Assembly: GCF_000161455.1 (NCBI RefSeq)
Contig: NZ_CM000745.1
Coordinates: forward strand, 4,473,386-4,537,385
DNA from: Bacillus pseudomycoides DSM 12442
GTDB taxonomy: Bacteria; Bacillota; Bacilli; Bacillales; Bacillaceae_G
Length of the DNA stretch: 64,000 nucleotides
Direction: 5' to 3'
This document shows positions 8,104-17,440 of this stretch, one piece after another. How positions within the stretch are numbered: position 1 is the first letter of the stretch; the number at the start of each line of letters is the position of its first letter. The translations under genes were made by a program, and so were the position numbers. Below the pieces are notes generated by a model, which was not told the origin of the DNA, made no database searches, and saw nothing but the letters and a program-made list of their open reading frames with translations.

Positions 8104-9651
8104 TTAACAAGAAATTTTCTTGTTTAAATTGAATTTTTTTAATAACTTTTGTGAAATCCCTCTAATAATCCCAAATAAATATTTAAACTCTGTTGTTTTA
8201 TGAAAAATCAATATATAAATCACATTAGGAACTATGATACAAATCATTCCCTTTAACAATAACTCCCAAAAATGGCTTGATAACGTGAAATTGCTCAAAA
8301 AACTCGTAATAAAATACGTTCCTATACCTATCACTGCGTAGTAGGAGTATTTCAAGAAATAATCCATTACAGACCTATTAAATACATTTTTGTATACTAA
8401 ATAAGGAGTAATCCAGAAAGGAACAACAAGCACACTTACAAGTGTACCAATAAAGACACCTATTATTCCCATATACTTAACTAATACAATAGAAATTACT
8501 AAATTAACAGCAGCTTGAACCAAAGGCGCATATCTATCCTCATGAAAAACACCCGCTGTAGTTTTTACAGTCGTTATGGAATTCCTCATGCCCCTTTCAT
8601 AAAAAATAATTATTAATACAAGCAACACACTTTTGCTCATAAGATACTCGGTTCCAATCCATAAAGTGATAAAAGGTTCTATTGTAATGCATAAAAGTAT
8701 AGAGAAGAATGAGTATAACCAAAAATTTAAAAGCATATAGACTTTATACACACTATAAACCTTCTCTACACTTTCCTCTGCTACTAAATTTCCTACACTA
8801 TGATATGTATTATTAAAGATTTGATAAGTAAAGTTTCTACAAATATCTATTAACATATTATAATTAGAATATAATCCGACTGCCGCCACACTGATAAATG
8901 AAGATATAATAATGTTATCAGTACCCAATACTAAATAATTCCCTATGTTTTGTAGTACAATTGCTTTCACATTCTTAACAATTTTCTCTTTAGTTTCAGC
9001 ATCTAATACACCCGAAACTTTCTCTTTTAAAAATGGATACATCCTGTTGACTATAATTGCCAAAACAATACTAGTAGCGACTGTTATCACACTATCAATA
9101 ACTAAGTATAGAATATAATTTTTTGTAAAATGAAGTATTCCAATCTTGAGGCAAGCAGATGCAATTGAAGATATAGAATATATTCCTGTTACAATATAAC
9201 CCTTTTGCGAAACACTTAAGAATGAATTCTTATGCATGTACAAATAAGGTACAACTGTATTGAATAGAAAAATAAGATAAATCCAATGGATATTTTCGAC
9301 ATTCGAATCTTTAATGAAATAACCAAGAAATGGCATCAAGGACAATCCAAGTAACAAGACAATTAAGGCGATTACCATATATGCTTTCCGATACAATCTC
9401 ATAAGTACGTTAATCTTTTCTTGATCGTTCTCTGCAACCGGCTTATAAAGACTATACATTATACTAGCACCTATCCCTGCCTCAGCTAAAGAAAGCATGG
9501 ATAATATATTAGTAAGGAATCCATTTATACCTAGATATTCAATACCTAAACTATTGATAAATACAGTTCGTGAAATGAAGCTTAAAGATGTAACAATGAT
9601 TTGGTTTCCGATCCCAGCAGATATATTAATTATGGAGTTTTTTATCCTCAT
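8104..9651 (-). CDS. Wzx-type polysaccharide flippase
   Basis: This 515-residue protein is almost entirely hydrophobic, with about 12-14 predicted membrane helices. It starts RIKNSIINISAGIGNQIIVT and continues SRTVFINSLGIEYLGINGFLTNILSMLSLAEAGIG, the signature opening of PST/MATE-like oligosaccharide flippases in Firmicutes capsule loci. It would move undecaprenyl-linked repeat units across the membrane for polymerisation by the EpsG-like protein. The stop of the upstream GT2 gene is two bases from this gene, so they are co-transcribed. Lys/Arg-rich residues close the C-terminus (KLLKKFNLNKK). Confidence 0.9.
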   Translation of the reverse strand: MRIKNSIINISAGIGNQIIVTSLSFISRTVFINSLGIEYLGINGFLTNILSMLSLAEAGIGASIMYSLYKPVAENDQEKINVLMRLYRKAYMVIALIVLLLGLSLMPFLGYFIKDSNVENIHWIYLIFLFNTVVPYLYMHKNSFLSVSQKGYIVTGIYSISSIASACLKIGILHFTKNYILYLVIDSVITVATSIVLAIIVNRMYPFLKEKVSGVLDAETKEKIVKNVKAIVLQNIGNYLVLGTDNIIISSFISVAAVGLYSNYNMLIDICRNFTYQIFNNTYHSVGNLVAEESVEKVYSVYKVYMLLNFWLYSFFSILLCITIEPFITLWIGTEYLMSKSVLLVLIIIFYERGMRNSITTVKTTAGVFHEDRYAPLVQAAVNLVISIVLVKYMGIIGVFIGTLVSVLVVPFWITPYLVYKNVFNRSVMDYFLKYSYYAVIGIGTYFITSFLSNFTLSSHFWELLLKGMICIIVPNVIYILIFHKTTEFKYLFGIIRGISQKLLKKFNLNKKISC

Positions 9652-9652
9652 T

Positions 9653-10534
9653 TTAAGACCTTCTTGATATAATTTTTTTACATTTAGCTAAAAAGATAGC
9701 CGCCATTAAAGTAACCGGTTGAATACCTAAGTATTCTGCAGCCTTCTTTACATTTAAATTAGACTTAACAAAATCGTAATATAAATTATAATAGGATAAT
9801 CTACCCTTTGGACCACACTTATAAAATTCAATTTGCTGCTTCATATAATATGCTGTACCTTTAGGACTTCCGGCGAATATCTCCTTCATATTTTGAGTTA
9901 AACCATCCTCTAGATAATTACATATATATATTGTTTTATTAAACCATCTTATTTTATAACCTTCATAAGCCATTTTATTCCATACTGTAGCCTCTGTCAT
10001 AAATTTTTCCCCTTCAAACTCACGAAACTTGTTTTTCCTTAATATATCGGTATAAAAAACCTCAGCCTTATCTCCCGTTATATTATATGTATTCCGTTCA
10101 AGTGAAGTTGCATCAATATATTTACCTTCAAATGTTGTCCCTACGAGGTCCTCAATACTCCCCCCTTTATTACCCGAAACACCACAAAATAGCTTTTTAT
10201 CTTCTAGGCTATTTTCCCAACTTACTATACTTTCTAAAGCATCTTCTGTAAGATTGTCATCAGAATCTACTATAAAGAACATTTCACCTTCAGCCAAATC
10301 GACAGCCCTGTTAATCGCTCTATGTTTCCCTCCGTTTTTGACTTTATAATACCGTATGGGAAATGGGTTTTTTTCTAGTTTCCACATCTTGAATAATTCC
10401 TCTGTATTATCACTTGACCCATCATCAATAACTAGCCATTCAAAATCCGTATATGTTTGTTCTTGTAACGACCTATATAATTTCTCTATGATATAACTCC
10501 TGTTATATGTTGGAGTGAATACTGTTATTCTCAT
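9653..10534 (-). CDS. GT2 family glycosyltransferase
   Basis: This 293-residue GT-A fold glycosyltransferase opens RITVFTPTYNRSYIIEKLYRSLQ, has WLVIDDGSSDNTEEL for nucleotide binding, and has FIVDSDDNLTEDAL as the DXD-like metal site. It resembles the GT2 gene at 22628 (same TVFTPTYNR opening and DDGS block), so the two are paralogues within the locus. The sugar donor cannot be told from sequence. It lies directly upstream of the flippase gene. Confidence 0.9.
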   Translation of the reverse strand: MRITVFTPTYNRSYIIEKLYRSLQEQTYTDFEWLVIDDGSSDNTEELFKMWKLEKNPFPIRYYKVKNGGKHRAINRAVDLAEGEMFFIVDSDDNLTEDALESIVSWENSLEDKKLFCGVSGNKGGSIEDLVGTTFEGKYIDATSLERNTYNITGDKAEVFYTDILRKNKFREFEGEKFMTEATVWNKMAYEGYKIRWFNKTIYICNYLEDGLTQNMKEIFAGSPKGTAYYMKQQIEFYKCGPKGRLSYYNLYYDFVKSNLNVKKAAEYLGIQPVTLMAAIFLAKCKKIISRRS

Positions 10535-10813
10535 TTAATCCCCTCATTTTTATCCTAACTTTTTCTTTCCATCTATTCACAGTAATCATTTCAGTTAATT
10601 ATTTGCCTATTTCAAGACTTAACTTCTACAAATGAAAATATATCTTTTAATATTACAAAAAGAAAATCCATTTATACTCCCTCTCGTTTACGTACTAAAT
10701 CTATTACACTTTATTCTACTTGTTATCTTTAGATATTAATTTTTTCGAGCTATGAAGAAGAAAATGTTTGTTTTCTAGGACTACATTTAACAATAATCTT
10801 TTATAAAAATCTC

Positions 10814-11902
10814 TTATTTAAGGAATTCTTTTGGTAAAGGCACTTGTATCTTTTGATGTTTTTTTTGAAAACCAAAACGAATTTTCTTACGTAACGGCTC
10901 TTCATAAAATTGATAAATTACTGCACTTAACAATAAAGAAACTATTAAACAAACCACAAAACTATATGTATTTTCTAACTTCAAGAAGTCCAAGTATCGT
11001 ATCACTATTTGGTGAATCATATAAAATGAGAAACTAATTTCACCTAAGTAAACAAATAGCCTTTGTGATAATAATTTTGAAAATATACCGCATTGAAATG
11101 AAAAGGTGAAAATTAACAAGCACCATAGTGGGACAAAATAAACACCACGAACAATTCCTACATCTAATTTTATCGAATACGATAATAAGGCAATGGATAA
11201 AAGTAAACATAGTAGTTCTAAAACAGTAAATATGTTTTTGTTAAAGTTTGCTTTATCGGATTTTTCAATATAAATCAATCCCAAAAGTATACCCGTTGAA
11301 AATTCGAACAATCTAGTAACCGGAAAAATATGTAATATCCAAATAAAAAATGGATTATCTTCATCCAAGTTTTTATTCAATAGAAATAAAATTATCCATA
11401 CTACCAAGAATACCAATATGGATGTAATGATGTTCTTTTTAACTTTAAGTTTCATAAATACCCATAGCAGAAACGGAAACATAACATAAAAGAAAGCTTC
11501 AACCGATAATGTCCACGAAACGCCGTTAAAATTGAAATAAGTACCCTGACTAGGTACGAAGCTTTGTATCAATAGCAAATTAATGATTGACATAAAAGCA
11601 AGTTTTATAAAATATAAACTCTTAGGGTGAAAGTATAAAATAACTAATGGTGCAGAAAGAAGAAAGGTTAATACATGAACTGGATATACTTTAGAAAATC
11701 TTGCTTTATAGAATTTTTTGATACTGTGTTTATTTAGCTCTGTAAATTTAGAATGATAGTTATAAGCTAAAATAAAGCCAGATAAAACAAAAAAGAATTG
11801 AACGCCCGCTGAACCTAATTGATATTGGCTAAACACACCCATATGAAATAAGAAAACCATTAGCGCAGCAATAAACCTAAATGACGTTAAAGAGTTTAAC
11901 AT
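10814..11902 (-). CDS. Acyltransferase 3 family membrane O-acyltransferase (OafA-like)
   Basis: This 362-residue multi-pass membrane protein of the acyltransferase 3 family has about ten helices. The family signature is seen at the start: LNSLTSFRFIAALMVFLFHM, where the conserved Arg and His bind substrate, followed by GVQFFFVLSGFILAY. GVSWTLSVEAFFYVMFPFLL and a C-terminal YLGEISFSFYMIHQ are also typical. It likely O-acetylates a sugar of the exopolysaccharide. The start at 11902 follows GGTGGGAA; the longer frame from 11959 has weaker support. About 280 bases of AT-rich sequence with no gene separate it from the GT2 gene downstream. Confidence 0.9.
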   Translation of the reverse strand: MLNSLTSFRFIAALMVFLFHMGVFSQYQLGSAGVQFFFVLSGFILAYNYHSKFTELNKHSIKKFYKARFSKVYPVHVLTFLLSAPLVILYFHPKSLYFIKLAFMSIINLLLIQSFVPSQGTYFNFNGVSWTLSVEAFFYVMFPFLLWVFMKLKVKKNIITSILVFLVVWIILFLLNKNLDEDNPFFIWILHIFPVTRLFEFSTGILLGLIYIEKSDKANFNKNIFTVLELLCLLLSIALLSYSIKLDVGIVRGVYFVPLWCLLIFTFSFQCGIFSKLLSQRLFVYLGEISFSFYMIHQIVIRYLDFLKLENTYSFVVCLIVSLLLSAVIYQFYEEPLRKKIRFGFQKKHQKIQVPLPKEFLK

Positions 11903-12016
11903 ATGATTCCCACCTTTCTCATTTCCCCAAAAAATAAATGGTTCGAATTTCCAAATCATTTATTTTCTTTATCAATAAAGTTGCCTCATACAAATATGAG
12001 TAAAGGGGATGAAGGT

Positions 12017-13198
12017 TTAGTTCCTACTTAAATATGAATTGATTAATCTAATGCAGAACCCTTGAGTAAACGGCAATATATTGAACAGTGTGGAATACAC
12101 CCCTATGTCTTTTGTATCGCCTTGAGAAAAGTCAACTGCCCCATCTTTCCTCGTAACTTTCATTAAATAACTCATAGCCTTTTCTGTGCTATCTAGGCAT
12201 TCTTTTGATACCTTCTCTATCTTTGAGGCATTTAACATAAACCAGCCTAGCGTAGCTGTAGCGGAAGAGTCAGACCTACTCTCATTTCTAGTTACAGTCC
12301 AATTCCAACTACCATTATCTTGTTGAAAGCTCATTGCAGCTTCCGCGAATCTTTTAACACTTTCTTCGAAAGCAAATTTATATTTACTATCTTGTGGCAA
12401 TTCATTCCACGCATCTATAAGACCTATAGCAAACCAACCAAGTCCTCTTCCCCATCCGTATAATCCAAGAGGAACTTTATTCTCAATCTTGTAAACATGA
12501 CATGGTAGTGAATGTTTGTCTAACATTCCATATTGCTCATACTCTTTAATTTGTTTCACTGCTAAATCTATACAATCATCTTTGTTAAATTTAGTACCGT
12601 AACAAACTAAAAAGGGGCATATAAACCCTATAGTATCTACATATCTGTAGCTTTTCATAAACTTCCTATATTCTACTGTGCCGTCCTCACCTATATGATC
12701 CTTAATCATTTCCCATGTATAATCTAATGCTTTTTTGTATTTGTTTATATCAATATATTCCAACTTCATAATAGCGTAAGCAAGTATAGCTCCGTCTATA
12801 TGCTTAGGTTTTTCTAACCATTGACCATTACTATCAAATTTCGAATTCAAAAATTTTTCAATCTCAGATTTCATTTCCTTATCATCATTATGTTTTACAT
12901 ACTCAGATAAGCCTAATACTAATGATGCTTCTTGCCAATGTTGTATCGTGCTTTTCGTATAATTCCCTTTCAACATATCTATTACAACTAATCTTGTATT
13001 GTCTGTTACTTTTATTTTTGGTGTGTTTAGTAACCACTTAGACCCTTTTTTAGTTATAGTCTCATTCCATATGGATTTATCTTTATATCTCCCCATATGA
13101 ATTCTCAGTACCCAATCTTTTATTACAGGTACTAAGTCTATGGTAATAACCATTAAAATAATAAAAATTACAATATAGCTCAAAATTTGAAATATCAT
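12017..13198 (-). CDS. Membrane-anchored GH88/GH105-like glycoside hydrolase
   Basis: This 393-residue protein has an N-terminal membrane helix (about 2-25) and an alpha/alpha-barrel-like body of the GH88/GH105 type. Those families remove unsaturated uronic acids from oligosaccharides made by polysaccharide lyases. Supporting marks are IDGAILAYAIM (Asp135), YVDTIGFICPFL (Asp188), positions expected for the catalytic acids, and GWGRGLGWFAIGL at 248-260, the family hallmark. Its presence inside a biosynthetic locus is unusual because no lyase is seen in the window. It may trim or remodel the polymer at the membrane surface; that is inference. It sits between an O-acyltransferase and an acetyltransferase gene. 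Confidence 0.75.
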   Translation of the reverse strand: MIFQILSYIVIFIILMVITIDLVPVIKDWVLRIHMGRYKDKSIWNETITKKGSKWLLNTPKIKVTDNTRLVVIDMLKGNYTKSTIQHWQEASLVLGLSEYVKHNDDKEMKSEIEKFLNSKFDSNGQWLEKPKHIDGAILAYAIMKLEYIDINKYKKALDYTWEMIKDHIGEDGTVEYRKFMKSYRYVDTIGFICPFLVCYGTKFNKDDCIDLAVKQIKEYEQYGMLDKHSLPCHVYKIENKVPLGLYGWGRGLGWFAIGLIDAWNELPQDSKYKFAFEESVKRFAEAAMSFQQDNGSWNWTVTRNESRSDSSATATLGWFMLNASKIEKVSKECLDSTEKAMSYLMKVTRKDGAVDFSQGDTKDIGVYSTLFNILPFTQGFCIRLINSYLSRN

Positions 13199-13237
13199 CT
13201 TTATATTGCCCTTTCAACGTGAAAATAATTTAAATAC

Positions 13238-13798
13238 TCATTTAACATATCCAACAGTACTACCTAATTCTTCTGACATTTTAGTACACATGTCTGGTGT
13301 GATATTCTCACCTATTGTCCAGTTTTTATCATAACGATTTGCTGTCTTTAGATTTAATTTGTGCTTATTGATATAATCCTTTGTTTTCCCTATAATTTTC
13401 GCGGGATTTCCTCCAACTATGCACCCTTCAGGAACCGATTTTGTTACTACACTTCCCGCGGCTACAATAGCATTTTTCCCTATTGTAACCCCCGGCATAA
13501 TTAAAGCCCTTGCCCCTATAAATGCATGGTCTTCTATTTTTACTTTCGCTATTTTTGTATAATCTAAATACCGTTTCGTACTGGCGTCATGTGCAAGGAG
13601 ATAGACTTGAGGTGCAAATGTAACATTATCACCTATTTCTATTAGCCAACAATGAGCATAGTCAATTGTACTTCCAGCTAATCCACTACAATTTTTCCCT
13701 ACCTTCATACCTCTTTGCAAACACGCTTCTACCGTTAAATCCTCAAGAGATACCATTCCTAATCTTACCATTAAAGATTTTTTTATCCGATTAAACAT
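13238..13798 (-). CDS. Hexapeptide-repeat O-acetyltransferase
   Basis: This 186-residue acyltransferase belongs to the left-handed beta-helix group. The hexapeptide units are visible in VTFAPQVYLLAHDAS, HAFIGARALIMPGVTIGKN and IVAAGSVVTKSVPEGCIVGGNPAKIIG, the last being the CoA-binding signature of the maltose/galactoside acetyltransferase group. His in LLAHDAS is the likely catalytic base. It probably O-acetylates a sugar on a cytoplasmic precursor. The start has a TGGAGGC site. The acceptor is not predictable. Confidence 0.9.
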   Translation of the reverse strand: MFNRIKKSLMVRLGMVSLEDLTVEACLQRGMKVGKNCSGLAGSTIDYAHCWLIEIGDNVTFAPQVYLLAHDASTKRYLDYTKIAKVKIEDHAFIGARALIMPGVTIGKNAIVAAGSVVTKSVPEGCIVGGNPAKIIGKTKDYINKHKLNLKTANRYDKNWTIGENITPDMCTKMSEELGSTVGYVK

Positions 13799-13851
13799 AA
13801 TTGCCTCCAGTGAATGTATTTCATTATTTAACTTATTTTTAAACGCTACAC

Positions 13852-15045
13852 TTAACTGTTCATTAAATTATACAAATGATTCACTTCATCCTCTGTCCCT
13901 AATTCTTCTTTCTTGAGATTATCGATAAACTTAATTCTTAATTTTTCTTCTTTTATTAATAACTCAAGATGCTTTGCCACTGACATAGGGTTCATCTCTG
14001 CAATTACTCCATTGATATTATTTCTTATATGATTATTAGCTGTCTCAAAATTAGTAATTAATATTGGTTTTGCCAGTATTTTTGCCTCATCTATAGAAAT
14101 AGATTTACCTTCATATCTGGATGTCTGTATATATATATCTGCTTGCTTTATGTATGGATATGGATTTTCTTTTATACCTAATAAAATTACTCTTTTTTCT
14201 AGTTTTTCTTCCCTTATACGTCTTTCAAGTTCTTCTCTTACGTTGCCTTCTCCAATCAAATACCATTTAAGATCGTACCCTTTTTTTACAAGTATATTAA
14301 ATGCTTCTAAAGAGATATCTAATCCCTTTTCTTTAGCCAATCTTCCTACCGAAATTAATGATATACTTCTATCGTTCTCTTCTTTAAAATCAACTTTCTC
14401 TAATGACATTTTCCTTATCATTCTTGAAGAAACTATATTGTGTATACATCCAATTTTCTTTCTATATTCAGGGAAATTATCCCTTAAAATATTAACTAAC
14501 TCTTCTGATACAGTCACTATATGATCTAGTTTACCAAAATAAAATTTTTCTTTACTATAATCAATCCCTAATTTATTATAATCCGTGTGTATCCATCCAA
14601 TCTTTTTTTTCGCTTTTACCTTGTCTACACAGAAATATATAGGGTTTTTTTCTTGAAATCCTATCGCTACATCATATTCCTTATTGATTTCATCTATTGA
14701 TTTCGACATGTATTTCCATATTTTTTGTTCGATTATAGCTCCATTCGTTTCTGTCTTAGCCAGATACCCTAATACTCCTCTAGAAAATGTCGTTTTAAAA
14801 TCTCCTATTTTCATTAATTCTGTCAAAGACCTTTTTATAGGCATATCAAAATATTTATACTTTATTGGTTCAGGTAATAGAGTGACTTCTTTTGGTAACT
14901 TATTTATAAATATTCCTTCATGCTTAAATAAAAATAAATCCACTTTGTATTTAGAATAATCTATAACGCCCAATAAAGAAATTAGGGCTTTTTCAGCCCC
15001 ACCACAATTTAAATTATTCATTATAAATAATATATTTTTTTTCAT
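13852..15045 (-). CDS. GT4 family glycosyltransferase
   Basis: This 397-residue GT-B glycosyltransferase opens KKNILFIMNNLNCGGAEKAL, shows SVGRLAKEKGLDISLEAF and LIGEGNVREELERRI, and has the donor-site motif YEGKSISIDEAKIL (E-x7-E type). It is very close to the neighbour at 15058 (same KVDLFLF/HEGIF, VDKVKAKKKIGWIHTDYNKLG and PYPYIKQADIYIQTS blocks) and related to the one at 18681. This points to local duplication. I use the ATG at 15045 rather than the GTG at 15054, since the KKN opening then aligns with its paralogues. The donor sugar is unknown. Confidence 0.9.
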   Translation of the reverse strand: MKKNILFIMNNLNCGGAEKALISLLGVIDYSKYKVDLFLFKHEGIFINKLPKEVTLLPEPIKYKYFDMPIKRSLTELMKIGDFKTTFSRGVLGYLAKTETNGAIIEQKIWKYMSKSIDEINKEYDVAIGFQEKNPIYFCVDKVKAKKKIGWIHTDYNKLGIDYSKEKFYFGKLDHIVTVSEELVNILRDNFPEYRKKIGCIHNIVSSRMIRKMSLEKVDFKEENDRSISLISVGRLAKEKGLDISLEAFNILVKKGYDLKWYLIGEGNVREELERRIREEKLEKRVILLGIKENPYPYIKQADIYIQTSRYEGKSISIDEAKILAKPILITNFETANNHIRNNINGVIAEMNPMSVAKHLELLIKEEKLRIKFIDNLKKEELGTEDEVNHLYNLMNS

Positions 15046-15057
15046 GAACCTCACCCA

Positions 15058-16248
15058 TTATAGAATTTCATATAACTTATATATTTCTTCTTCCGTTCCT
15101 AATTTCTCTTTCGAAAGGTTATTTACTAATTTTTTTCTTAATTCTGTATCTTTTATAAGCCTCTCAATTCCTTTTGCAATAGCCTCCGGCTTCATATCTA
15201 CAATTAATCCATTTATTTCATTGTCAATTTGATCTTTCGCGGTACTAAAATCAGTAACAAGTATAGGCTTATTCAATATTTTCGCCTCATCAATTGCTAT
15301 AGATTTCCCTTCAAATTTAGATGTCTGTGCATAAATATCTGCTTGTTTTATATACGGATAAGGATTAGATTTTAATCCTAACAATTTGAAATTGTTTTCT
15401 AATTTATTTGCTTTTATCAAATTAGTCAGTTGTTCTCTTTCCTCGCCCTCGCCTATAATATTCCACTTTACTTTATACCCTTTATCTATTAGTTTCTTAC
15501 AGGATTCTATAGCCATTTCAAAGCCTTTTTGGTAGTGCAGCCTACCTACTGAAAGTATAATAATTTCATTATCTTTCTTAGTATAAACATCCTTATTTTC
15601 CTGGTTAGCCATTTTATGTATCATTGTCGGTGATACAATATTATAAATAACGCTTATCTCATCTTTTTGATTAGGAAATCTGTTTTTTAGGATATTGGCA
15701 CACTCTTCCGATACTGTAACTATATTGTTTAGCTTTCTGAAGTACAAAGCATCAAAGTTCGAATCCATCCCTAATTTATTATAGTCAATATGTACCCATC
15801 CTATTTTCTTATGTGCTTTCACCTTATCTACACAAAAATATGTAGCGGTTTTTTCTAAAAACCCTATAGTAGCATCATACTGTTTCTCAATTTCATTTAA
15901 AGACTTAGCGATATATTTCCAGCTGTATTGTTCCTTTATCGATGTATTTTTTCCTGCTCTATTCTTTATGGTGAACATACATCTATTATAGGCTAGCGAT
16001 ATTTCTCCTTTTAATAAAAATGTTTTGACCGATTTAAACAAAGGTAAAGTAAACGTCTTATATGTTTCTGGTATAGGTAAAATTTGTACATCTTTTGGTA
16101 CAAATTCCATAAATATACCTTCATGGTTAAACAAAAATAAATCTACATTATATAACTGATAATCTATTTGAGATAATAAGTTTACTAGACTCTTTTCTCC
16201 ACCACCAGCAGATAGACTAGGCATAACAAATAATAAATTTTTTTTCAT
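15058..16248 (-). CDS. GT4 family glycosyltransferase (tandem paralogue)
   Basis: This 396-residue GT-B enzyme opens MKKNLLFVMPSLSAGGGEKSL, with SVGRLHYQKGFEMAIESC, IIGEGEEREQL, PYPYIKQADIYAQTS and FEGKSIAIDEAKIL. It is the immediate tandem paralogue of the gene at 13852, only 12 bases apart, and shares whole blocks with it. GAGG lies seven bases before the ATG. The pair may add two similar residues in the repeat unit, or one may have diverged in donor use; sequence alone does not decide. Confidence 0.9.
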   Translation of the reverse strand: MKKNLLFVMPSLSAGGGEKSLVNLLSQIDYQLYNVDLFLFNHEGIFMEFVPKDVQILPIPETYKTFTLPLFKSVKTFLLKGEISLAYNRCMFTIKNRAGKNTSIKEQYSWKYIAKSLNEIEKQYDATIGFLEKTATYFCVDKVKAHKKIGWVHIDYNKLGMDSNFDALYFRKLNNIVTVSEECANILKNRFPNQKDEISVIYNIVSPTMIHKMANQENKDVYTKKDNEIIILSVGRLHYQKGFEMAIESCKKLIDKGYKVKWNIIGEGEEREQLTNLIKANKLENNFKLLGLKSNPYPYIKQADIYAQTSKFEGKSIAIDEAKILNKPILVTDFSTAKDQIDNEINGLIVDMKPEAIAKGIERLIKDTELRKKLVNNLSKEKLGTEEEIYKLYEIL

Positions 16249-16261
16249 AATATACCTCGAT

Positions 16262-17422
16262 TTACTTAGCTAATTCTTGTAAGTATTCTACCGCTTTATA
16301 TGACATTTTTTTAATATTAGGCATAGTTTGCCCTAGTTTGCTCTTCAATTGATCTTCTTCTCTTACCATCTCATCGAATTTAGCTTTTAGTTTATTACTA
16401 TTAGATATTTCTTCTATATTTAAGACTAATTTCTCTTCTCCAAATAAGTCTTTAGCTATTCCCTTCGATTTTATACTGTATCCCAATACCATAGTTGGAA
16501 CACAATTTGAGTAAGCCGCTATCGTGGCATGTGTTCTAGCTCCTATAAAGAATCGCATCCTAGCTATATACCCTTTATATTGTATTGCATTTAAATTGTT
16601 TGGTAATATAATTACCCTACCTGTATTTTTAAATTCCTCATAATATGTATACAGAACTTCATAATCGTTATTCCCATCCTGCATAACATGCGGTGTGAGA
16701 GCAATTGTTGAATCTGTAGTATCTAGTATATGGTTAATTAAATCTCTTACTGCAACTTGTGAATCCTTGTTTCTATTCCATACAAGTGGACTAAAATTAA
16801 GACCTATTGTATTGCCATCTTGCCATCCTTTAGGTAATTCCAACTCTTCTTTCTCCATGGTAAATGCAGGATCTGCACACAATTTAACGTTATTAAGTCC
16901 CTTGTTTTTCAACATATTATAGGTAAGAGTTTCACGAGCTAATATTAAATCAAACTGTTTTAAGTCTCCTAACTTTCTCTCAGACATATCCTCTTCACCT
17001 ATAGAACATCCCCATAACACTAACTTCTTTCCTGCTGCTTTTACTTTTTTATTTATTTCATACAATGCAGGCTGTTCCCCGTAACAATAATTATCTCCAC
17101 CTATAGATAAACATACATCCATATTCTTTATATGTTTAATTATATTATCTTCCATTTTAGCTATTGCATAAGATTCATCATTAAACAATTTTACTTTAAG
17201 TAAAGCCATCCACCAATCGTATGAGTACTTCGCTATATTCTTAGTAGAACCATCATATATTCCATCTAACTTTGTTATAATCTTATCTGTTTCAGGCTTA
17301 CTTGATACCAAATATATCTTTGTTTCATCTACCTTTTCTTTTATGATATTAGTAGAGGAACGAACAATAGCCTCACATCCCCTATTAAGACTTCCACCAT
17401 GGGCAAACATCATAATTTTCAT
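16262..17422 (-). CDS. Polysaccharide pyruvyl transferase family protein
   Basis: This 386-residue protein of the CsaB/WcaK family (PF04230) has FAHGGSLNRGCEAIVRSS near the N-terminus, VCLSIGGDNYCYG, LWGCSIGEED, DLILARETLTYNMLK, TIALTPHVMQ and the C-terminal GARTHATIAAYSNCVPTMVLGYSIKSKG. Family members transfer pyruvate from PEP to form ketal-pyruvylated sugars, though some relatives act as glycosyltransferases. Pyruvylation would add negative charge to the polymer. The ATG follows a GAGGGAG site. It lies between a GT4 and a GT2 gene with short spacers, consistent with one operon. Confidence 0.88.
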   Translation of the reverse strand: MKIMMFAHGGSLNRGCEAIVRSSTNIIKEKVDETKIYLVSSKPETDKIITKLDGIYDGSTKNIAKYSYDWWMALLKVKLFNDESYAIAKMEDNIIKHIKNMDVCLSIGGDNYCYGEQPALYEINKKVKAAGKKLVLWGCSIGEEDMSERKLGDLKQFDLILARETLTYNMLKNKGLNNVKLCADPAFTMEKEELELPKGWQDGNTIGLNFSPLVWNRNKDSQVAVRDLINHILDTTDSTIALTPHVMQDGNNDYEVLYTYYEEFKNTGRVIILPNNLNAIQYKGYIARMRFFIGARTHATIAAYSNCVPTMVLGYSIKSKGIAKDLFGEEKLVLNIEEISNSNKLKAKFDEMVREEDQLKSKLGQTMPNIKKMSYKAVEYLQELAK

Positions 17423-17440
17423 ACTTAAACTCCCTCACTA

